Assembly (NCBI GenBank): GCA_000787465.1
Contig: JSYX01000485.1
Span: forward strand, 1-21,043
Direction: 5' to 3'
Source: Thermomucor indicae-seudaticae
Taxonomy: Eukaryota > Mucoromycota > Mucoromycetes > Mucorales > Lichtheimiaceae
Length of the DNA: 21,043 nt
The position numbers and the translations under genes were made by a program. The notes below the pieces were generated by a model that ran no database searches, had not been told where the DNA came from, and saw only the letters and a program-made list of their open reading frames with translations. Of this stretch, positions 1 through 10,392 are shown in pieces (position 1 is the stretch's first letter; every line of letters starts with the position of its first letter).

Positions 1-475
1 TTGCCCAGAGTTTTATTGCGGGAGCCGTGACATTAGATCAGACACAAAAAACCAACAATAATGTCAGCAATACGTCGACAGCAACCCAATAAAGAAGATT
101 TGCTATATTCAGGGAAGACTTTCGCTACGAATTATATTAATTGCCCATAGCAGGTGCTTCTTTCGTGTCATGGGCGGCATTATGAGAGTGTGTACTCGAC
201 GAAAGAAGTCATGGTAAAGCTTTTACTGTGCGTCAGCCATACGTGTATGGAGAAAGAAAGCTACATTCGAATCGGCTCGAGAACAGCTGGTGATATCGTG
301 TCTTGTCTTGCGTGCGTGCTTGGCTTTTTCTGGGTTCGTGGTTGCAGTAGGCGTCGCCATTATACCCAGTCTTTCTATGTATTTATACCCTTCTTTTGTT
401 TTACTTTTGGCTTTTGTAACAGACTGGCTATGACACTGCGGGAAAGAATCGGGTGAATTTCGGATGAAGACCGGT
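1..475. other. Gene-free left edge
   Basis: No reading frame here looks like a real exon; the longest open frames are short, cysteine- and aromatic-rich, and lack a convincing start context. The right end (about 447-475) begins to show the GGTGAA/CGGATGAA-type words that become the repeat cluster further right. A 3' or 5' end of a gene lying outside the window cannot be excluded. Confidence 0.5.
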
Positions 476-478
476 TCT

Positions 479-763
479 GGGTGAAAACCGAGTGAAAGAG
501 CTTAATGAGAACCGGTTTTCCACCGAAGGTCATCCAATCCTTTTGCACAATGGACATTGTGAATTTTGCGCCAACGCCTGTTGAAAACAGGTGAAAATCG
601 AGTGAAAATTTCTTGGGTGGAGTCCATGTAATACATAATGATACAAGCGTAGGTGAGATATGCTTGTTTCTGTTGTGAGGTGAAAATCGGGTGGAATCCA
701 GTTGAATTCAGGTTGAAAGTGAAAACTGGGTGAAAGAACTTTAATAAGAATCGGTTTTCACCC
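479..763. repeat. Degenerate GGTGAAAACCG repeat cluster, two 45-bp direct copies
   Basis: Two related copies of about 45 bp lie at 479-524 and 719-763. Each begins with GGTGAAAAC(C/T), continues through GTGAAAGA(G/A)CTT(T)AAT(G/A)AGAA and ends with CGGTTTTC(C)ACC, so each copy is itself an imperfect palindrome that can fold into a hairpin (GGTGAAAACCG against CGGTTTTCACC). Between them are further short GGTGAAAATCG(G/A)GTG words (590-605, 679-693). A third copy, inverted, is at about 2998-3047. The family is not recognised. Confidence 0.7.
576..763 (+). repeat. Left arm of long imperfect inverted repeat
   Basis: This segment matches the reverse complement of 2998-3149. The strongest block is AATTTCTTGGGTGGAGTCCAT at 608-628, identical on the other arm, followed by a diverged AT-rich stretch and then TAGGTGAGATATGC at 650-663, again identical. 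The match starts outside with GCCTGTT and continues inward through TTCAGG-TTGAA...GGTGAAAGA...TTAAT-AGAA...GGT-TTCACC. The left arm is about 35 bp longer because of extra sequence near 665-700. Long subterminal inverted repeats are typical of some DNA transposons and foldback elements, but no transposase was found. Confidence 0.75.
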
Positions 764-840
764 GAAATTCTCTCACATGTGACGTGATGACAATGGCTTC
801 TCTGCTCTTCTCGTTTTCGTGCGGAGTAGCAAAATTTTTA

Positions 841-957
841 TTTTATAAACCTGGTGAGAAAGCAAAAACAGCTTTTTCCCACACACTCGCTTTCATTCAC
901 TCATATCTGATTTCTCTCTACCTGTCCGTTTCTGGATACCTTATTTCTCACTTTCTA
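841..957 (+). promoter_or_regulatory. Probable promoter of the 1071 gene: TATA-like box and pyrimidine-rich tract
   Basis: A TATA-like TTTTATAAA lies at 841-849, and the stretch from about 871 to 957 is strongly pyrimidine-rich on the plus strand (runs such as TTTCTCTCTACCTGTCC). CT-rich tracts just upstream of the start codon are common in fungal promoters. The tract ends about 115 bp before the proposed ATG at 1071. This is pattern-based only. Confidence 0.35.
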
Positions 958-1070
958 TTAGCGATATTCATAACCGATGAACAACGACAAGGATTCCCTT
1001 TTATTGCGCCAAGTGACCACTCAGCTCCAAAAGTACATATTGCTCTGGGAGCATAATTTCACATTGAAAC

Positions 1071-2755
1071 ATGGCCGCCACGCCAGAATTCCTGACATTG
1101 ATGGCAGGCCAAAAGTTGGTAAATTGCTGACACTAACACGCACACGTCTCTCTTTTATTTCTGGCCACTACCTCATCAATAACTGCTCCGCTTTTTAGCC
1201 AGGTATTACCGCTACTATGCCAACTTGAGGAGACTGCAAGGTCTGGGCCAAGGTCCGTTGACCGGCCCAAAACCGTTGACATTTGCTGAGCGTTTGGCGA
1301 AAATCGAGGTTAAAGACAAGGCAAAGCAACAGGCATCCAGCGACAAACATTATAAACAGGCTGCTAATACTGGTGATAATAAGGCTGAACCTTCCAAAGA
1401 CCAAGAAGCGCAGGAACAACGTGATGAAGACAACCCAAAGGCGTCGCTCAGCGAGCGCGCATCTCTGCCTACTGCTACGACTCAAAAAATGGTCCCCAGT
1501 TCTGGAACGCGCAGCATTGCTACCGAGAAAAGACCACACAAACACGAGTCTTTTACGGGAAGTATAGAAGTTGTGGAAGTACTTCGAAAGGACGTATACA
1601 TGGAAGAGTTAAGCAACGAAGCCTTCTGGCTCGACGTGTCAGTTGAAGAATTGGTTGACCGAAAGAACCAAGCACAGATGACAACAAAGGCGGAGTTGTC
1701 CACAGCAGGCCAGAAAAGAAAGTTTAGCGATGAGCTGGAGGATATCGTGAAGCAGCAAGATGAGGAGGAGGATTCTTGGAGGCGTGTTACTGTCGATCTT
1801 TTCTTTGACAATACAGAATATTCAGCGCCATACAACAAGAGTCAACAGGACATGTCAAAAAAGGGAAAAGAGTGTGTGGTATCAGTGAGGAAAGACGAAA
1901 GAAGCGTGATAGAACCACCCAAGAAGCGCCAGAAGATTGTTGGTGACAGTAATGCGGAAAACTACAATACAAAAGAAACCGTGGCAGTTAATAAGAACAG
2001 CATTGACGAAGGGAGCAGTGGGGCAGACCACGAAGGAAAAAAGCAAGAGAGGAAAGACGAGCTGACATGCCAGAAGAAGAGAGAACGAGAAACGGGCAAT
2101 GAGGATGAACATATCAGGTTTTCGCCACCCAAAAAGAAGTCTTGCAATATCTTACGTCAAGCGAGAGAGGGAGCTGAAGAGAATCGAAAGGAAGAAGAAA
2201 AGTCAAGGCGACCGGAAGAACAAAAAGAAATATTTCAACGTCGGTGGCAAAGCCGAAATCAAGAGACACGGTACAGAGAAGGGGCAGGGACTGGGACAGT
2301 GGATGTTCAGTGTGATGTCGATTAATCACGTTCCTATGATCCATCTCTGCGGAACTGGGACGATAGTCATTTGGTTGTGCCACCTGGTGTATTCGTGCTC
2401 CTTTGCACCAGAACGGCAAAATTCAACCCGCTCCCCTGTTGGTAATAACCCAAACCGAAGAGAAGGAGACTCAAGTGACCTGAAAGCGGGTAAACTGAGT
2501 TTGCCACGTAAACCAGGTGACCAATACATCGATGAACGTCTTGAAGAGTTGCGAAAAGTCTATGTACCAGGGAATGCTACACAAAATATTGAAGGATATT
2601 CTTCCGAGGAAGAAGGTACAAGAAATGCTGACATGCAGTCTTCTGGAAAGAAATCGCAAGAACAAAGTTGGGATAAGTTACCAAACAAGAAGACTATATT
2701 TCCAAAAAAACCCGGTAGTTATACAGTTTGTTCCAAAAAACATTTCACAAAATAA
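1071..2755 (+). CDS. Unrecognised charged, probably nuclear protein (multi-exon, 3' part unresolved)
   Basis: Function unknown. The likely start is ATG 1071 in a good context (AACATGGCC). Exon 1 encodes MAATPEFLTLMAGQK; joining 1114 to 1203 by an intron opening GTTGGT and closing AGCCAG keeps the frame and gives a product continuing YYRYYANLRRLQGLG. The next exon runs open to a TAA at 2323. The protein is very hydrophilic, with K/E/R-rich stretches and two nuclear-localisation-like motifs, PPKKRQK (near 1915) and PPKKKS (near 2127). After the TAA the same frame stays open to about 2446, and another frame (about 2412-2752) also looks coding, ending in TAA just before an AATAAA at 2750. Either unrecognised introns or decay separate these parts. 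A TTG start at 1225 is not needed. The gene lies between inverted repeats 576-763 and 2998-3149. Confidence 0.45.
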
Positions 2756-2997
2756 ACACTCAAGGTGTTTGTGGATACCGATACACAGGACATAAGAAAT
2801 TGTACACCTATTTTGCTTCCCTGGCCGGTCAGACTTGTCTACCTATTTGACCTGGCAAACGCGACAAGGGCTGTCGATCAGCATCAATTCTTCATACAGG
2901 TAATGTGTTCACATAACTCCTTGATCACCATCTGATTTCCCGCAGCAAATCGTTCCACCAAAGTTGTTAACACGCTTTATCACTATGGCAAAGAATT

Positions 2998-3149
2998 GGT
3001 GAAGACCATTTCTCATTAAGGTCTTTAACCCATTTTTACGTTCACCCTGAACGCAAAAGCATGCATATCTCACCTACACTTGTTCAATCATATATTATAT
3101 GGACTCCACCCAAGAAATTTCAAGTCGATTTTCGCTATTTTTAACAGGC
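2998..3149 (-). repeat. Right arm of long imperfect inverted repeat
   Basis: This is the inverted partner of 576-763. Read on the minus strand from 3149 inward it shows GCCTGTT, then AATTTCTTGGGTGGAGTCCAT (complement of 3096-3116), TAGGTGAGATATGC (complement of about 3062-3075), and the diverged hairpin-forming copy down to 2998. About 2.2 kb separates the inner ends of the two arms. No target-site duplication could be assigned, because the true outer ends are not sharply defined. Confidence 0.75.
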
Positions 3150-3163
3150 TTTTGCGGATTTAA

Positions 3164-3257
3164 GGGCGGATTTTGCCAAAAACTCTATACTGCCGCAAGT
3201 CCGTAGGGCGGATTTTGCCAAAAACTCTATACTGCTGCAAGTCCGTAGGGCGGATTT
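3164..3257. repeat. 42-bp tandem repeat, two full copies plus a partial third
   Basis: Units start with GGGCGGATTTTGCC at 3164, 3206 and (truncated after GGGCGGATTT) 3248. The first two full units differ by one base (CCGC/CTGC). A related TTGCGGATTT sits just outside at 3152-3161. Because 42 is a multiple of three, the minus strand reads as a peptide repeat (RPTDL-QYRVFGKI), but that frame has no other sign of being a gene. Confidence 0.85.
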
Positions 3258-3282
3258 CATCGAATCGCTCATAAATCCGCCC
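3248..3282. repeat. Perfect 10-bp hairpin at the end of the tandem repeat
   Basis: GGGCGGATTT at 3248-3257 is followed after a 15-base loop by its exact reverse complement AAATCCGCCC at 3273-3282. The following sequence (3281-3305) is C-rich with repeated CCGCCCTCC/CCCGC words. It could be the terminal palindrome of a small repeat element. Confidence 0.75.
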
Positions 3283-4343
3283 TCCTACCCGCCCTCCCAC
3301 CCGCTCTCTGGCCCACCCAATTTTCGCCGTGGTGTTTACTTGCGCGACAGCGACTGCACAAAGCCATCCCACAAAAGACAATGACCCGGTCTCTTGGGTT
3401 AGCTTCTTGTCGTATGCAATATTATCGTACAAAGAACTCTTATGACGAATAATAGACGTGTTCACGAACCCTGTACAGTGGGACATTCACCGAATGCGAT
3501 AACCTGTTGTCTGTGGCATAGTGATAGAGGTAAAGCCTCATGACACACAACTTCAGCCTTACCGTCTGTATGGAAACCGATTGTATCAATAAAATATCTT
3601 GGTATTCACGTCACTATTCGTCCTTTACCATAACTTTGTCTGTCTTACGATCAGGAACTTAACTTGGTCGCCTTCTTTTCTTGGTCAAATCTCCTGCCAC
3701 GAGACATATCAGATTATCTTCTGTCTTGCATTGTAGCCTCGATAAACGAACTCTTGTGAAATGGACAGTACATTCACATCACGTTTCAACGAGTGTTCGG
3801 ATGTTACGATTTTATTTTGAAAGTAAGGGAGAAAAGCACAAAGTACGTTAAGATAAGAGAGAACACCTCCTGTTTATATCTCTATCTCCAGTAAAACACA
3901 TTACGTTCATGATACATTCTACCTGTGCAAACTCTGGCAAAAAGAGTGTCTAGACCTTTCGATTGCGTTTCTTATCATTTTGACAAGTGACACTAAAGAT
4001 CGTTCAAACTTATGGGAACAACCTTCACCCAGAAGGTCAAAGGGAAGATCGAATAAGTGCAAAAGGTTCTTCTCCAGCGGTGTCCAAAAGGTTTTCCGCA
4101 ACTGTGAATAAAACGGAAAATACACCAGATCTTTGAATGACCTTAAAACAGCACATACTTATCAGTAGCCAAGGTAATTTACAGCAAGATGTCTCGTGTC
4201 CTGGAAAAGGCGTGTTATTCACATCCTGTAAGTTACTAGATGCATATCTCTTCACAAAGGTATAACAGAAAGCAAGAAGATATAGGTCATAGTGTGTGTA
4301 TGATAAGCGAATAATTCTAAGCCTCTAACCGAAGGTTAATGGC
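3283..4343. other. Long stretch without a recognisable gene
   Basis: No open frame here shows convincing coding character, introns or domain motifs. The short minus-strand frames (for example 3160-3486 and 3919-4255) have no recognisable content. The stretch includes the 3' flank of the minus-strand gene ending at 4344. I see no tRNA-like cloverleaf. Confidence 0.5.
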
Positions 4344-6374
4344 TCAGTCATCAGATTCCTGATATTTTCTTTTGCGGCTAAGGTCCATTCGCATATAGGC
4401 TTCGACTTGTTTGGGTGTCAAAAGTTGCTGCGTGCTGGAAAACTCGATCAAAGGTTCGATCTCTTCTTCGGAAAGCATGCCATGTTCTTGCAAGTAATCT
4501 GTTGCTGAAAGAATTTCATAATCGTCAAGTGATCCTTTTTGCTTTGGCTTCAAGATGGCATATGCTGTCATAAATCGGGGTTTTTCGCGTAAATTTGTTC
4601 CCTCCGACCGGATGCTCCATCTGGACATCACAGCCATGATGGCCAAAGTCTCAACTTGGTCATGCAGCATTTCTTGGATCTTGGGGTTGTCTCGGGGAGA
4701 GACGTAGTTACGTTCGCCAATATTTTGTGGACGCAAATATAAACCTTCTGTAGCAGTAGCTTCGACAGTAAAGGGAGCGTCATGCCGTTGCTGATAAATT
4801 TTTTCAAGAGGATTGCCCAGAAAGAAACCTCTGCCAACGTCACAGTCGTCGCTAACAAGAAGTTGCAAAGCCCGTGCCAAACTGATGATGAGCTGCTTGC
4901 CGAAATACCAGGGATGTTCTCAACCAACTAGTTTGCCCTCATATCCCAGACTGAAAAGGGGGTCGCCAAGGTGCAAGAGCCAATCAAAATAATTTTCGCT
5001 CAGTGCTGTCTCGTTCCGGGAAGGAGAGCATCGAAATAAATGAGGAATCAGGTGCATAACAGTACGATTGATGATACCGGCCGCAGACAATCCTCTTCGT
5101 CTCTTCTTCCTCTTCTTCATTATCGGTAGAACCTTCTCTGAAATATCGTTCCTTATGTTCGATAAGAGGATTATTTGGAAAGTCGTGATAGACGTACTCG
5201 AGTTTGGGGCAGCCTTTTCTGAGAGATCGAAAACATATGCCAGATACCTTCTTACAGCCAAACATCACTATCTCTTGCAGATTCTTTGCTTGTGCGAATA
5301 CTTCGACTCCTTTATCTGTGATCTGGTCCAGGCCTGTAATTCCAATCCATTCAAGATTATTGACGTGGCCGTCAAGTACATGTAAAGCATCATCACTGTT
5401 GAAGGTGGCTTGTCCTGACAAGTCAAGACAAGTCAAGGCCATGTGCCCCGAACGCAGCAAGTTTTCCAAGATCGTGTTGGTTAGTTTCTGAGGGTTTTCC
5501 AGAAGATATTCCCAGACCAAGCCTTCGGCAGCTTCGTTATCAATCACATATTGCGGTTCATCCAATTCTTCAGGATCTCCTTGACAGATCCCGTCTTTAA
5601 AGACAACACCTGTTTTTCCTTCTTCTGTTCTGCGACTTGCGTATCTTGAGTGTGATGTACTTTTTCTTCTTCATCATCATGCTCATTAGCCAGGTCGTCC
5701 CACGTTCCGTTGATTCTGTCGGCGGTGATAATAGCATACTTCTTTAGACTTTCAAGTAAATTTTTCCATTTGCCCTGATAAGCTGGGTCCTTGACAATTT
5801 CGTTTTGATAGTAACTCGCTTGGTAGTACGCAGGTGCGTCCAACGGCACAAAGGTTTTCGACTCGTCTTCAGCTTGGAAAAGAATAAAGCAATACTCTGG
5901 TTTTGCAGGGTTTGTGATATCGACTGCAAGCATCCCGTTGTCGTTATCTACTCTAGATGGGTCCTCAATTTCGCATGGATGGAGATATTGGGCCTGAGCA
6001 AAGCTACTTGGCCTGTTACCGCTGAGATACTTGTAGGTCGATGCTGCATGGATCAAGAGTTCAGTAGCAAACTGGTGGTACACATAGATGTCCTTGCTCG
6101 TTTCAACCGTTTTCTGCAAGGCGTGCCTTTCTGCCAGCAAGAGTCTCGTGTTTTTGACATTCGTGATCGTCTCAAGCAGATTATGCAGCGCCAAGATCAT
6201 AGGCATTGCTTCGAAGAACTGCTGATGAGCACCTGCAATGCAAACGTAATCGTCGCTTCTTTCACTTCTTCCCGTGATCAGATAAAGCTGTGAACGAACA
6301 CCCATACTACAAATAACGAAGAAGAGAAACAGTAAAGGAAGGAACGACAATTTAGGACTACGGTTAACGCTCAT
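4344..6374 (-). CDS. Leucine-rich-repeat-like protein gene with an in-frame TGA (possible pseudogene)
   Basis: Reading minus-strand, three exons join in one frame: 6374-5704, 5629-5078 and 4998-4344. The first intron (74 bp, GTGGGA...GTCGCAG) links ...RING to TEEGKTGVVF; the second (79 bp, GTATCA...ACTGAG) is less certain. The middle exon carries LRR-like units of the AMN1/F-box-LRR type: LTCLDLSGQ, LEWIGITGLDQITDKGVEV, LQEIVMFGCKKVSG, CPKLEYVYH. I see no F-box. The N-terminal third and the C-terminal 200 residues (ending RKRKYQESDD) are not recognised. A TGA at 4920-4922 interrupts the last exon while the frame continues with EHPWYFGKQLIISLARALQ. The hydrophobic N-terminus resembles a signal peptide but may be an intron (ATGAGC then GTTAAC...TTCACAG, 81 bp, no stop), which would give a start of MSLYLITGR. 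Ignoring the TGA, about 600-625 residues. Confidence 0.55.
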
Positions 6375-6616
6375 TTATGGCCACATGATAGCTTTTATTC
6401 GAGTTTTTTTTTTCAAGTTGGTTTTGCATGATGATGCTGAGAAACATGGTGGTGACAGTGGCCTTACTGGATCGGTGAGCACTTCCACGACCTTTTCATT
6501 ACAGTCTTGGCATGCCTCATGAATTGAAAAATAGGAGTATCAAATTCCATTTGGAGCATTAATGGTACTTTTTATGAAAATGTTTCAATCAAGGTATACA
6601 ATGTATGGACAATCTC

Positions 6617-9600
6617 CTAATCTATGCCGAGCACCTTCTTCAGCTTAACAATAAGAGCCCACTCTTCCTTGGATAAATCGTTCCGGAACGATTCTTTAAG
6701 GATATCGATGGACTGCCGCGTGATTCTGCTATAGAATTCGTCGGATTCGTCAAAGTGACGACCGAAGGTCTTTGCTTGTTCGTGTGGAGCATGCTCGATC
6801 TTGATGGCGACACCGCCACCAGCCGCGCCCTTTTTCACAACCTCTAAAGCCTTGTGGTTCTGCTCAATAGATGTGACCTTGCCGAGGGTTGTAATCTCCC
6901 TTTCCTTTGTTTCCGGATTCGTCCGCACAACGCAAATTGGCGTACCAATTCTAAGCGTGCCTTCCACAACATCAACGCCCATGATAATGGGATCTTTCTT
7001 GTTGAATATAGCGCGCGGAACCATCTTGAGGACGCAAGGGAAAACCGCCTGAGGTGCTTGTTCTTTCCGTTTCTGCTCCAGCATGGCTTGATTGTATTCG
7101 ATAAATCGATCGAACAAGTGATAGATAATATCAGCTTTGAAGATCTTAATTCCGAGTTCGTCGGCCAAATCTTCAGCTTCTTTCTCCACTTTAACGTCAA
7201 AGCAAAGCATAACAGCGTATTCACGTGCTTTCTCTAACATGACGCTGGCCTTCACTACATCCTTCTTATGCACAGGGCCGATGTTGATACCAGACACTGG
7301 AATCTTGCTAGTGCGCAAAAATTCCAGTAAAGCTTCCAGAGAACCCAGGGTAGATGCCTGCACCCACACACCGTGACCAGTCCGGTCGATGGAGCTCATC
7401 AAGTTCGTCAAATCGGACATGACTTCTTCCTTAAGGTCTTCTTCATCATCGTCTGGCCCGACCACTAGCAGACGCGAACCCGCAATTGCTTTCTCAAGGT
7501 CTGGTGCAGCAATCTTGACACCCAATGCTGCTTTCACGGATTTGTGATGCACATATTGAGATTTGACACGCAGCTCCCGCATAGGCTGTGGAGTCAGCAG
7601 TGCTCGAACTTGCGTTACGATCGGACCATTCAAACCGCACACTACAATCTTGTCTCCTTCGTGCAGCCAGCCGTTCACGAGTACAACATCAATGGTAGTA
7701 CCCAAACCTTCGATAACCTTAACTTCAAGCACAGTACATTCGAGCTCCGATATATACATCAGTTTGTCGCTCATACGGGTCTGAGTCAAGTGGACCAACA
7801 GATTGAGCATATCAGGGATACCTTCGCCAGTGTGAGCCGAAGTAGGAACCAGCGAAACGTACTTTGCAAAGTTGGGATTCTTGTAGTAAGGTGCGGCGTT
7901 GAGACCCTGTTCAGCAAATGCCAGAATCGTTTGCTGCAAGCGATTCTCATACTCCTGTCTAACGGACTTCTTTTGCTTGGCAAGTGATGCAACAAACGAG
8001 TTATCGGGAGTCGGATTCCACTGGAAGAGACGATCGATCTTGTTGAGCGCTACAATAAACGGTGTTTTACGCTCACGAAGCAAGCGAATCGATTCCAGCG
8101 TCTGTTGTTCGAGACCGTGCATAATATCCACAACCAATATAGCAATGTTACAAAGTGAACTGCCTCTTGATCTCAGGTTGGTGAAGGACTCGTGCCCAGG
8201 TGTGTCGATAATAAGCAAACCAGGCACCTTGAGCTGGTCAACGCGGTCCTTACCCAGCACAGCAGTTTTCTTCTCGATTGCTTCTGCAGGGAAGTAAGTA
8301 GCACCGATCTGTTGAGTAATACCGCCAGCTTCGCCCTCTTGCACATTTGTCTGGCGAATCTTATCCAGTAACTTCGTTTTGCCGGTATCAACGTGACCAA
8401 GAATACAGCAAATAGGCGACCGAAGATCGTCCTTGGACCGAGCAGCCATAGCATCCTTCTGTCGCTGTATACGACGAGCAGCGGCCTCCTCTTTCTTCTT
8501 GAGTGCCGCACGCTGTGCTGCGCTTAACTCTTCGTCAGAGCTCTCATCTTCGTCGCTCTCTGTTTCGCTTTCTTCTGATTCCGATTCACTAGCCTCTTTT
8601 GTCGTAGGTTTCGCTGGCGCAGCTGTTGCGGGTTTGGCCTTTTCCTCCTCTTCTTCAGATTCATCTTCCCAGTCGCTCTTCAGATTTTCGTCCTCGTCCT
8701 TTTTTGATACTGGCTTTTCCTCATCGCTACTCAAAGCTGCTTTTTCCCAGTCGTCTTCTTCTTCAGCTATAGTATGTGTTAGTGGACTGTTAATGATTGT
8801 ATAGCTATGATCATGCTTACATTCTTCAGCCTTCTTGGCCTCTTCTTCCTCCTCCTTCTTCTTACGCTCCTCCTCTTCTTTCCTCTTGCGTTCTTCCTCT
8901 TCCTTACGTTTGCGCTCCTCTTCCTCGCGCTTTTGCTGTTCCAAGTCCTCCTTCTTTGGACCTCTTCTCTTTTTGTTGTTATATACAGGCTTCTGTTTCG
9001 GCTGATCCTTATTATTTTCTTCGAGGGCTGCAATTTTAATACTGCCGGATGCCAGTAGTCGTTCTTGACGAAGTTGCACCTTCCTCTGAGCCTCCTTTTG
9101 AGCTTTCGTTAAAAGTTTACCCTCTCTGCGCAACTGTTCTTTCCTAGCCTAATTCCTTTTTTGTTAGTAACTGTTATCTTTCATCTTCGACTCTGATCAA
9201 CATACCAATTCACGTTCTTTCTTCAACCGTTTCGCTTCTTCGGCCTTTGCAGCTTCTTCGGCCTTACGCCGTTCTTCCTCTTCTTTGCGTCTCTTCTCTT
9301 CCTCTGCCTTTCGCTTGGCTTCTTCTTCAGCAGCTTTTTGAGCTTCAAGCATTTTCTATGAGAGTGACTGTGAGCTCATGATAGATGATCCAAGACAGAA
9401 GTTAGAAAATCTTACTCTCAACGCAGCAACGCCAGCAGGACCTTTCTTCTTGCCTTTACCAGCAGCTGCAACTGGCTGTGGCGGTGACACTGGTGTAGGT
9501 TCTGGCTCTGGTTCAGGTCCCTTTTCTTCCTGAGCAGCCTCCTGTTTCTTCTTTTGTTTCAATTTCTTTTGCTGCTTCTTTGACAGAGGCTTGTTTCCAT

Positions 9601-10392
9601 CCGGTTGACCCTCTTCCTGTGGTGCTTGCTTTGCCTCTTCTTTGTCTTGTTCTTTTGTTCCCAGCAATTCGTCTAAAGCTTCCTCCTCAGCTTTCTCTTG
9701 AGCTTTCTTTTGCAAAGCTGCCTGACGTTTTGCCTCCTTTTGTCGTTCTTTCTTCAAACGTTCCTTTTCTTTCTTTGTTAACAACCGAGGTGGCTCGTCC
9801 GCTGGTTTTTCGTCGGCTACAGGTGAAACTTCATCATCAACAGCCTTACTCTTCTTTTTCTTTTGCTTATTCTTTTTCTTGTCGTTTGCCCAGTCGAATT
9901 CGTCCTCCTCCTCTCCATCCGCAGCAACTGATACTTCGCTAAGAGCTACTGGTTTCTCTTCGACCGGCTCTTCCACATCATCTTGCTCTTCTTCTTCTGG
10001 TTGTACCGCTTGCTTTTTCTTTTTGTTTTTCTTGACCTTGTTCTTTGCAGCTCGGCTGACCATTGCCATAAGACTATGCAACATTCAGAATACCGAGTTA
10101 GACATGTCTAGGTATGAAACAGATCTTAGTCTCCTGATGCCCACCCATCGTCGTCATCCTCGCCGTCTTCATTCATACTAGCAAGCACACTGAATGCCGC
10201 AGTACGTTGAGCAAAAGTTTCATCGTCTTCCTCTTCCGCTGGGGCAGCACCTGTCAATTGCGCATCCTGTTCGAATTCCTCGTCCCTGACGAATTTTGTC
10301 TGTTAAGCACACGGAAATCCACGACTCCCACAGAGCAAAGTAAATTACCAGTAGTCGTCCTTTCTTTTGTTAGCCGATTTCTTCTTTCCCAT
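6617..10392 (-). CDS. FUN12: Eukaryotic translation initiation factor eIF5B (IF2-like GTPase)
   Basis: eIF5B is the GTPase that joins the 60S subunit to the 48S complex on the start codon. Six exons fit: 10392-10349, 10285-10145, 10073-9416 (or from 10055), 9355-9206, 9148-8821, 8766-6617, about 1156 residues. Introns are 54-71 bp (89 with the alternative acceptor) with GT-AG ends; that at 9149-9205 has an ACTAAC branch site. The start [20 protein letters not shown] is typical of the family, and the low-complexity K/E-rich N-terminal half (about 1-540) is also usual. The G domain is complete: GHVDTGKT (about 564), [13 protein letters not shown] switch [13 protein letters not shown] and SAHTGEG. 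Domains II, III and IV follow, ending in VLGID. Nothing essential is missing. Human eIF5B is about 1220 residues, yeast about 1000. Confidence 0.96.
8767..8820 (-). other. Stop-free 54-bp intron within eIF5B
   Basis: Read on the minus strand the segment starts GTAAGC, has a CACTAAC branch site and ends ACTATAG. It is 54 bp, contains no in-frame stop and therefore looks like coding sequence ([19 protein letters not shown]). These residues are unlike the surrounding acidic/lysine-rich linker; removing them joins AKKAEE to [12 protein letters not shown], which reads smoothly. I treat it as an intron. Confidence 0.85.

Noticed and set aside
3160..3486. Minus-strand 108-residue frame with a 14-residue peptide repeat
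   Set aside because: The peptide repeat is just the 42-bp DNA repeat read in frame; there is no start context, intron or domain support.
5068..5491. Plus-strand frames over the LRR-like gene
   Set aside because: Shadows of the minus-strand exon; no independent support.
8433..9058. Plus-strand Ser- and Leu-rich frames opposite eIF5B
   Set aside because: They are the complement of the Glu/Lys-rich eIF5B linker and arise from its composition.
6617..9133. eIF5B starting at 9133 as an 838-residue protein
   Set aside because: Position 9133 is a TTG inside an exon; the upstream exons with the typical [15 protein letters not shown] start join in frame.
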